Under the pieces are notes generated by a model. That model worked only from the letters and a program-made list of their open reading frames with translations, was not told the DNA's origin and did not search any database. Both the position numbers and the translations under genes were made by a program. DNA of 7,862 bases from an uncultured Acetobacteraceae bacterium (GTDB lineage: Bacteria; Pseudomonadota; Alphaproteobacteria; Acetobacterales; Acetobacteraceae): NCBI GenBank assembly GCA_937874445.1, contig CALNAL010000277.1, positions 1-7,862 on the forward strand. The letters are read 5' to 3'. Below are positions 1 to 7,862 of this stretch, in pieces. Each line of letters opens with the position of its first letter. Position 1 is the stretch's first letter.

Positions 1-31
1 AAAGAAGCAAAAAGGACTTTTGTTCGTTGGG
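1..31 (+). repeat. Hairpin repeat unit A, right half, cut by the window edge
   Basis: The sequence begins AAAGAAGCAAAAAGGACTTT and continues TGTTCGTTGGG. This matches the right arm and tail of the complete units at 999-1050, 1132-1181 (other strand) and 7821-7862, whose shared pattern is a short palindrome ending AAGAAGC followed by AAAAAGGACTTTnTTCGTTGGG. The left arm would lie before position 1. It forms an inverted pair with the diverged unit at 61-130. Confidence -1.
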
Positions 32-66
32 CTCCGCGTCTGACACGGGCGCGGAGCCTTAACGAA
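23..66. terminator. Stable GC hairpin between inverted repeat units; possible terminator
   Basis: GGCTCCGCG (30-38) and CGCGGAGCC (50-58) pair perfectly over 9 bp around an 11-base loop. The stem extends with TTCGTT (23-28) against AACGAA (61-66), with G29 and TT59-60 unpaired. It lies about 70 bases beyond the stop of the crotonase-family gene. On the minus strand it is followed, some 10 bases later, by TCCTTTTTGCTTCTTT. A terminator role for that gene is plausible, but the T-run does not directly abut the stem, so this is not a canonical Rho-independent terminator. The structure may simply be the apex of the A/E repeat pair. Confidence -1.
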
Positions 67-130
67 TAAAGCTTTCCTGGTTCTCCTTTCCCGAAAGGAG
101 AACACCTTGCCTTGCTTGCTTCCTTGCCGC
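61..130 (-). repeat. Hairpin repeat unit E, diverged copy in inverse orientation
   Basis: On the minus strand a purine-rich lead-in (GGCAAGGAAGCAAGCAAGG) is followed by a perfect 11-bp stem, GTTCTCCTTTC (80-90 on the plus strand) and GAAAGGAGAAC (93-103), around a 2-base loop. Then comes CAGGAAAGCTTTATTCGTT. The order (GGAAG-rich lead, near-loopless palindrome, tail ending CTTTATTCGTT) matches the better-conserved units, but the palindrome sequence has drifted. The hairpin begins 31 bases after the crotonase-family stop codon and could stabilise the mRNA 3' end. Confidence -1.
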
Positions 131-133
131 GCC

Positions 134-937
134 TCACCCCCCGGTAAACCGGGGCGCGCGTTTGTCGAGGGCGGCGAGGCAGCCCTCGCGGTAGTCGGCG
201 CTGTCGAAGCAGGCGGCGACGGCGGCCTCCACCGCGGCGATATCGCGTGCCTCGGGGTCGTGGGTGGCCTGTTCCACCGCCAGCTTGGCCGCCCGCAGGG
301 AGAGCGGCGCGTTGTCGGCGATGCTGCGCGCGAGATCGACGACGGTGTCGGAGAGGTCCTCGTCGCGCACGGTGCGGTTGACCAGCCCGATGCGGGCCGC
401 CTCGGTCGCATCGATGCGGGTGCCGGTAAACAGCATCTGGCGCGCCTGGGCCGGCCCGACCAGCCCGACCAGGCGCTGCACGAAATCGAAATGGCAGGCG
501 TAGCCGTAGCGCACGGCGGGAATGGCGAACTCGGAATCCTCGGCGGCGATGCGCAGGTCGCACTGCAACGCCAGTCCCAGCCCGCCGCCCAGACAGTAGC
601 CGCGCACGCGCGCGATGGTAGGCTTGGAGAAACGCGCCAGCCGCTGGCGCTGGCCGACGATCATGCGGTCATAGTCGCGCTCGGCCGCGGCATCGCCCCG
701 CTGGGCGGCGAATTCGGTAAGGTCGGCGCCGGCGCTGAAGGCACGCGGACCGGCCCCGGTCAGCACCACCACCTGCACCGTCGGATCGGCCTCGAAGGCA
801 TCGAGAATTTCCGCCAGCCCCGCGATCATCGCCACGGAGAGCGCGTTGAGACGTTCCGGCTGGTTGAGGGTAATCAGCCCCACCCCCGCCTCGGTCTCGC
901 CCAGAATCCGGCCGTCGGCCCGCACCAGACTCGGCAT
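134..937 (-). CDS. Enoyl-CoA hydratase/isomerase (crotonase) family protein lacking the classical catalytic glutamates
   Basis: This 267-residue protein has the length and motif order of a single-domain crotonase, a cytosolic family acting on acyl-CoA thioesters. Visible motifs are LITLNQPERLNALS (about 21-34), the first oxyanion-hole segment FSAGADL (67-73), the second one GYCLGGGLGLAL (113-124), CDLRIAAEDSEFAIP (126-140), and a C-terminal region with APLSLRAAKLAVE and YREGCLAALDKRAPRF. The start is well supported: GGAGG at 944-948 lies 6 bases before the ATG. Aligned by motif with rat mitochondrial hydratase, the positions of Glu144 (GGGCELA) and Glu164 (QPE) are Gly121 and Ala141 here. Hydration of 2-enoyl-CoA by the two-glutamate mechanism is therefore doubtful. 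Isomerase, decarboxylase, hydrolase or other crotonase chemistry is possible and the substrate cannot be told. The gene is separated from its neighbour by a repeat-filled gap and is probably transcribed on its own. Family assignment is secure; the reaction is not. Confidence -1.
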   Translation of the reverse strand: MPSLVRADGRILGETEAGVGLITLNQPERLNALSVAMIAGLAEILDAFEADPTVQVVVLTGAGPRAFSAGADLTEFAAQRGDAAAERDYDRMIVGQRQRLARFSKPTIARVRGYCLGGGLGLALQCDLRIAAEDSEFAIPAVRYGYACHFDFVQRLVGLVGPAQARQMLFTGTRIDATEAARIGLVNRTVRDEDLSDTVVDLARSIADNAPLSLRAAKLAVEQATHDPEARDIAAVEAAVAACFDSADYREGCLAALDKRAPRFTGG

Positions 938-943
938 CGGCTT

Positions 944-948
944 CCTCC
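944..948 (-). promoter_or_regulatory. Ribosome binding site of the crotonase-family gene
   Basis: The coding strand reads GGGAGGAAGCCGATG. GGAGG sits 6 bases before the ATG at 937, which fixes that start. No convincing -35/-10 pair is visible between here and the hairpin repeat that begins near 999. Confidence -1.
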
Positions 949-983
949 CGCATTCGTTCCCGGGGCAGAGTGAGCGGGGACGA

Positions 984-1050
984 AGGAAGGAAGCAAGAGC
1001 TTCTTTTTCTGAAGAAAAAGAAGCAAAAAGACTTCTGCTCGCTGGGGAGT
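984..1050 (+). repeat. Hairpin repeat unit B
   Basis: A purine lead GGAAGGAAGC is followed by a perfect 12-bp palindrome, GCTTCTTTTTCT (999-1010) and AGAAAAAGAAGC (1013-1024), with only GA between the arms. The tail AAAAAGACTTCTGCTCGCTGGGG follows. It belongs to the same family as units A, C, D and E. It is A/T-rich in an otherwise very GC-rich neighbourhood, and it lies between two genes and in neither. Confidence -1.
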
Positions 1051-1066
1051 CGTGCGTCGGCGGAGC

Positions 1067-1101
1067 CGGGGAAATATCGGCACACGAACCCGAATTCCCC
1101 G
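1067..1101. repeat. Central imperfect hairpin between units B and C
   Basis: CGGGGAAATATCGG (1067-1080) and CCCGAATTCCCCG (1089-1101) pair with two bulged A residues around a short loop. The hairpin sits midway between the inverted units B and C. The stretch from 984 to 1190 can therefore fold into one long imperfect stem with this as its apex. Confidence -1.
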
Positions 1102-1131
1102 CCAGGCACCACGCCCGTTGCAGTCGCGGCG

Positions 1132-1190
1132 CCCAACGAACAAAGTCCTTTTTGCTTCTTTTTCCTCCAGGAAAAAGAAGCCTTCCTTAC
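1132..1190 (-). repeat. Hairpin repeat unit C, inverted relative to unit B
   Basis: On the plus strand, GCTTCTTTTTCCT (1154-1166) and AGGAAAAAGAAGC (1169-1181) form a perfect 13-bp palindrome around CC. Read on the minus strand, the unit is a lead AAGGAAGG, the palindrome, then AAAAAGGACTTTGTTCGTTGGG. That tail is nearly identical to unit A. It lies 31 bases beyond the threonine ammonia-lyase stop. The bases after the stem on the minus strand are A-rich, not T-rich, so it does not look like a standard Rho-independent terminator for that gene. Confidence -1.
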
Positions 1191-1211
1191 TCTGTCCCTG
1201 GCAGCGGGGCC

Positions 1212-2417
1212 TCAGACGCGCCGGACGGTATAGATCTGCTCCAGCGCGTGGACGATCTCGGCGCCGTGGGCGGCGTCGCGCACCTCGAACATCACCTCCA
1301 GCCGGGCGGCCTGCACGCTGGGGGAGGCGAACAGGCGATGGTGTTCGACCTCGATGATGTTGCCGCCCGCCCCGCCGATGCGCTGGGAGATGTCGGCCAG
1401 CACGCCGGGGCGATCGGGGATCTCGAAGGAGAGGCGCACCAGCCGTCCGTCGCGCAGGAGGTTGCGCAGCAGCACGTTGGCCAGGATGCGCGCGTCGATA
1501 TTGCCGCCGGTGATGGCCACGCCGATGCGCCGGCCCTTGAAGCGTTCCGGCATGGCCAGCAGCGCGGCCACGCCGGCCGCCCCGGCGCCCTCGGCGACCA
1601 CCTTGGCGCCCTCGGCGAGCAGCGCGATGGCCTGTTCCACCGTGCGCTCGGGCACCACCACCACGTCGGCGACGTGGGCGCGGATCACCTCCAGCGCGTG
1701 GGGCCCGATGTCGCGCACGGCGATGCCCTCGGCGATGGTGGGGCCGCCGACCGAGACCGGCTGTCCGGACAGGCGCTGGGCCATGGCGGCATAGGCCGCG
1801 ACCTCCACGCCGATCACCTCCAGCCCGGGGCGCAACCCGGCGGCCGCCGCGGCGCAGCCGGCGATCAGCCCGCCGCCGCCGATGGGCACCACCAGGGTGT
1901 CGAGGTCCGGCACGTCATCGAGCAGTTCCAGCGCCAGGGTGCCCTGCCCGGCCATCACGCCCGCGTCGTCGTAGGGGTGGATGAACACGCGCCCCTCGGC
2001 CTCGGCGATCTCGGCGGCCTTGGCGGCGGATTCGGAGAGGCTCTCGCCGTGCAGCACGACCCGCGCGCCCCAGCCCGCGGTGCGCGAGACCTTGGTGGCC
2101 GGGGTGAAGCTCGGCATGACGATCACGGCCGAAATGCCGAGCAGCTTGGCATGGCGCGCCACGGCCTGGGCATGGTTGCCCGCCGACATGGCGATGACCC
2201 CGCGGGCGCGCTCCTCCGCGGAGAGCAGGGCCAGGCGATTGGCCGCCCCGCGCTCCTTGAAGGCGCCGGTCGCCTGGAGGCTGTCGAGCTTCAGCCACAC
2301 CTTCGCCCCGACCGCCTGGGAAAGGGCGTCGAAGGGGACGGCCGGGGTGTGCACCACCTGCCCGGCAATGCGGGCCGCGGCGGTGCGGACGTCATCGAGA
2401 TCGATCATGCCAGCCAT
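1212..2417 (-). CDS. ilvA: Threonine ammonia-lyase (threonine dehydratase) with C-terminal ACT domain
   Basis: A 401-residue PLP enzyme that deaminates L-threonine to 2-oxobutanoate and ammonia, the first committed step toward isoleucine or a threonine-catabolic step. The PLP fold spans about residues 1-320. Lys54 in TGAFKERGA is the expected Schiff-base lysine, SAGNHAQ (78-84) and the glycine loop GGGGLIAG (180-187) bind substrate and PLP phosphate, and TGGNID (303-308) is the conserved motif near the PLP ring nitrogen. Residues about 327-401 form one ACT domain (VRLSFEIPDRPGVLADISQRI), so this is the medium, single-ACT form, not the roughly 500-residue E. coli IlvA type. Which amino acid the ACT domain senses cannot be read from sequence. 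The ATG at 2417 has only a weak Shine-Dalgarno (ACGGA) and lies 22 bases after greA, which suggests co-transcription. A start at Met4 (2408) is possible. A serine-deaminating side activity is common in the family. Confidence -1.
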   Translation of the reverse strand: MAGMIDLDDVRTAAARIAGQVVHTPAVPFDALSQAVGAKVWLKLDSLQATGAFKERGAANRLALLSAEERARGVIAMSAGNHAQAVARHAKLLGISAVIVMPSFTPATKVSRTAGWGARVVLHGESLSESAAKAAEIAEAEGRVFIHPYDDAGVMAGQGTLALELLDDVPDLDTLVVPIGGGGLIAGCAAAAAGLRPGLEVIGVEVAAYAAMAQRLSGQPVSVGGPTIAEGIAVRDIGPHALEVIRAHVADVVVVPERTVEQAIALLAEGAKVVAEGAGAAGVAALLAMPERFKGRRIGVAITGGNIDARILANVLLRNLLRDGRLVRLSFEIPDRPGVLADISQRIGGAGGNIIEVEHHRLFASPSVQAARLEVMFEVRDAAHGAEIVHALEQIYTVRRV

Positions 2418-2439
2418 TCAGTTCCGTCGAAACTGCAAC

Positions 2440-2913
2440 TTACTTGAAACGAACGGAAAGGATTTCGTAGGAGCGGTCGCCCCCCGGGGCCGGGACGGAA
2501 ATGGTATCGCCGACCTTCTTGCCGATCAGCGCCTTGGCCAGCGGCGCGGAAATCGACAGGCGCTTCTGCTTGAGGTCGGCCTCGTAGACGCCGACGATCT
2601 GGTAGGAGGATTCCTTGTCGGTATCCTCGTCGACCACGGTGACAAGGGCGCCGAACTTGACCACGTCGCCCGAAAGCGTCGTGGGGTCGATGACCTCCGA
2701 GGCGCCCACCACCGTCTCGAGCTCGGCGATGCGGCCCTCGATGAAGCTCTGCTTCTCGCGTGCGGCATCGTACTCCGCGTTCTCGGAGAGATCCCCGTGG
2801 GTGCGTGCCTCGGCAATGGCGCGAATGACCGCGGGGCGTTCGACCCCCTTGAGGGTCCTCAGCTCCTCTTCCAAACGCTGCAGGCCGGAACTGGTAATCG
2901 GGAACTTCTGCAC
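2440..2913 (-). CDS. greA: Transcription elongation factor GreA (GTG start)
   Basis: GreA binds in the secondary channel of RNA polymerase and stimulates cleavage of backtracked RNA. From the GTG at 2913 the protein has 157 residues, the family norm, and begins VQKFPITSSGLQRLEEELR (first residue read as Met), matching the E. coli start MQAIPMTLRGAEKLREEL residue for residue. The N-terminal coiled coil carries HGDLSENAEY with Asp41 and Glu44 at the tip, the same numbers as the catalytic acidic residues of E. coli GreA. The C-terminal FKBP-like domain ends TPGGDRSYEILSVRFK-like (APGGDRSYEILSVRFK). GAGG at 2923-2926 lies 9 bases before the GTG. An in-frame ATG at 2943 would give 167 residues but lacks an SD, and a longer frame to 3042 has no family similarity. 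It follows carB across a structured gap and precedes the threonine ammonia-lyase gene. Confidence -1.
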   Translation of the reverse strand: MQKFPITSSGLQRLEEELRTLKGVERPAVIRAIAEARTHGDLSENAEYDAAREKQSFIEGRIAELETVVGASEVIDPTTLSGDVVKFGALVTVVDEDTDKESSYQIVGVYEADLKQKRLSISAPLAKALIGKKVGDTISVPAPGGDRSYEILSVRFK

Positions 2914-2922
2914 GTCGGCAAA

Positions 2923-2926
2923 CCTC
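2923..2926 (-). promoter_or_regulatory. Ribosome binding site supporting the greA GTG start
   Basis: The coding strand reads GAGGTTTGCCGACGTG, which places GAGG 9 bases before the GTG at 2913. The upstream ATG at 2943 is preceded by a pyrimidine-rich stretch without an SD. This supports the GTG start over the ATG. Confidence -1.
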
Positions 2927-2959
2927 GGGATGGCCCAACTCATGGAAACGACGGGCGGG

Positions 2960-2968
2960 AATATGACA
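2960..2968 (-). promoter_or_regulatory. Possible extended -10 promoter element for greA
   Basis: The coding strand reads TGTCATATT, a TGn motif followed by CATATT (4 of 6 matches to TATAAT). Transcription would begin near 2953, giving a leader of about 40 bases before the GTG at 2913. No good -35 is seen at the right distance. The element would let greA be expressed independently of carAB, but the support is weak. Confidence -1.
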
Positions 2969-3001
2969 GGAGCGTCGTGCAGCGGGAGGGCCGCACAAAC
3001 A

Positions 3002-3086
3002 CCCCGTCGCGGACCGGCAAACAGCAAGCCCACCCCTGGCACGCGCGCCAGGGGGGAGGCAAGCCGAACTCCGGCCCGCGACGGGG
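3002..3086. repeat. Nested inverted repeat in the carB-greA gap; possible attenuator or 3'-end stabiliser
   Basis: The outer arms CCCCGTCGCGGACCGG (3002-3017) and CCGGCCCGCGACGGGG (3071-3086) match at 15 of 16 positions; the exception can form a G-U pair in the carB-greA RNA. Inside is a perfect 8-bp hairpin, CCCCTGGC (3033-3040) and GCCAGGGG (3047-3054), with a 6-base loop. The structure starts immediately after the carB stop (3088-3090). In the minus-strand RNA its end is followed by a weak U-containing stretch (TGTTTGTG) and not a clean U-run. Partial termination, RNase protection of the carAB 3' end, or both, would fit. Confidence -1.
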
Positions 3087-3087
3087 C

Positions 3088-6330
<3,243 letters not shown>

Positions 6331-6331
6331 C

Positions 6332-7698
<1,367 letters not shown>

Positions 7699-7699
<1 letters not shown>

Positions 7700-7704
7700 G
7701 GGAA
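7699..7704 (+). promoter_or_regulatory. Third TGGGAA half-site overlapping the carA start codon
   Basis: TGGGAA occurs again 13 bp from the first arm of site 1, in the same orientation, covering the first base of the carA ATG and the predicted +1. It has no inverted partner at the 5-base spacing. It may be a weak accessory site or chance; isolated TGGGAA also occurs inside genes (for example 2317 and 4335). Confidence -1.
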
Positions 7705-7705
7705 G

Positions 7706-7734
7706 ACCATATGGGAAGTTTTTTCCCACAACAA
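7706..7734 (-). promoter_or_regulatory. Candidate carAB promoter with predicted leaderless start
   Basis: On the coding strand TTGTTG (7729-7734; 3 of 6 to TTGACA) is followed by exactly 17 bp and then TATGGT (7706-7711; 4 of 6 to TATAAT). The 17-bp spacer is exactly the proximal palindrome. Six bases after the -10 comes the carA ATG, so the expected +1 (7699) is the A of that codon. The absence of an SD before this ATG fits a leaderless mRNA. Hexamer matches are moderate; the geometry is the main support. Confidence -1.
7712..7728. promoter_or_regulatory. Palindromic operator candidate 1, within the carA promoter spacer
   Basis: The 17-bp site TGGGAAGTTTTTTCCCA has perfect 6-bp arms (TGGGAA, TTCCCA) around 5 bases. 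It has the same length and spacing as the second site at 7751-7767. A 17-bp dyad is the usual size for dimeric Cro/CI-like proteins. A protein bound here would lie between -35 and -10 and would be expected to block or remodel the promoter. Confidence -1.
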
Positions 7735-7750
7735 GAGCCCCTCCCCACCG

Positions 7751-7767
7751 TGGGAAATTACCTCCCA
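7751..7767. promoter_or_regulatory. Palindromic operator candidate 2, upstream of the carA promoter
   Basis: TGGGAAATTACCTCCCA has arms TGGGAA and CTCCCA (5 of 6 symmetric) around 5 bases. Its centre (7759) is 39 bp from the centre of site 1 (7720). The two sites share little beyond the arms, which suggests selection for the arms and not a recent tandem duplication. Confidence -1.
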
Positions 7768-7810
7768 TTCCGGCCGCGCCGGGCGAAGGGAAGGAAGGAC
7801 CAAGGATAAG

Positions 7811-7862
7811 GGAAGGAAGTCTTCTTTTCCTGAAGGAAAAGAAGCAAAAGGACTTTATTCTT
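7811..7862 (+). repeat. Hairpin repeat unit D, running to the window edge
   Basis: The lead GGAAGGAAGT is followed by a perfect 11-bp palindrome, CTTCTTTTCCT (7821-7831) and AGGAAAAGAAG (7834-7844), around GA. The tail CAAAAGGACTTTATTC comes next. This is the same family as units A, B and C, in the plus orientation. It lies about 45 bp beyond the distal operator of carA. By analogy with the other two intergenic clusters an inverted partner may follow beyond the window. Confidence -1.

Noticed and set aside
999..1181. Units B and C as ordinary Rho-independent terminators
   Set aside because: The stems are A/T-rich and not GC-rich. On the minus strand, unit C is followed by an A-run and unit B by purines and mixed sequence, not by a U-run. 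A role in termination remains possible but is not supported by the canonical pattern.
1..1190. CRISPR array
   Set aside because: The repeats are few, in both orientations, imperfect and irregularly spaced, and no spacers of uniform length separate them.
107..2447. Plus-strand open frames opposite the crotonase and threonine ammonia-lyase genes
   Set aside because: They have the same shadow composition, and they run through the intergenic repeats without recognisable domains.

Overview
The window is about 68% GC by eye and carries five genes, all on the minus strand. In the direction of transcription (right to left) they are carA, carB, greA, an ACT-domain threonine ammonia-lyase (ilvA type) and an enoyl-CoA hydratase/isomerase family gene. 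The carA-carB-greA order, the protein sequences and the base composition point to an alphaproteobacterium. A helix-turn-helix domain fused to CarA and A/T-rich hairpin repeats between GC-rich genes suggest the Acetobacteraceae or a nearby Rhodospirillales lineage. That placement is inference and was not checked against a database.

Right end (about 6332-7862): carA encodes the glutaminase subunit of carbamoyl-phosphate synthase with about 68 extra N-terminal residues that form a Cro/CI-like or YdaS-like helix-turn-helix. Immediately upstream are two 17-bp palindromes of one design, TGGGAA-N5-(T/C)TCCCA, plus a third half-site on the start codon. The proximal palindrome exactly fills the 17-bp spacer of a plausible promoter whose predicted +1 is the A of the carA ATG. 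A simple reading is that CarA carries its own DNA-binding domain and may regulate carAB directly, from a leaderless or nearly leaderless transcript. This is the most notable hypothesis in the window. An internal start with its own ribosome binding site could also yield a normal-length CarA without the HTH.

Middle (2440-6330): carB is a complete 1080-residue large subunit that starts one base after the carA stop, so carAB is a tightly coupled operon. The carB-greA gap holds a nested inverted repeat that could attenuate transcription or fix an mRNA end. greA most likely starts at a GTG, which gives the family's standard 157 residues and textbook residue numbering. The threonine ammonia-lyase gene follows greA after 22 bp and is probably co-transcribed with it.

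Left part (1-2417): the threonine ammonia-lyase (PLP domain plus one ACT domain) is separated from the enoyl-CoA hydratase-family gene by 274 bp containing two hairpin repeat units in inverted orientation. Related units lie at 1-130 (a second, diverged inverted pair) and 7811-7862. Together they form a family of intergenic, BIME/MITE-like palindromic repeats. The hydratase-family protein keeps the crotonase fold and oxyanion-hole motifs but lacks both catalytic glutamates of classical enoyl-CoA hydratase, so its reaction is open.

Overall the window is a housekeeping region (pyrimidine and arginine precursor synthesis, transcript-cleavage factor, threonine deamination, acyl-CoA metabolism). 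The unusual content is in the carA regulatory region and the intergenic repeats.
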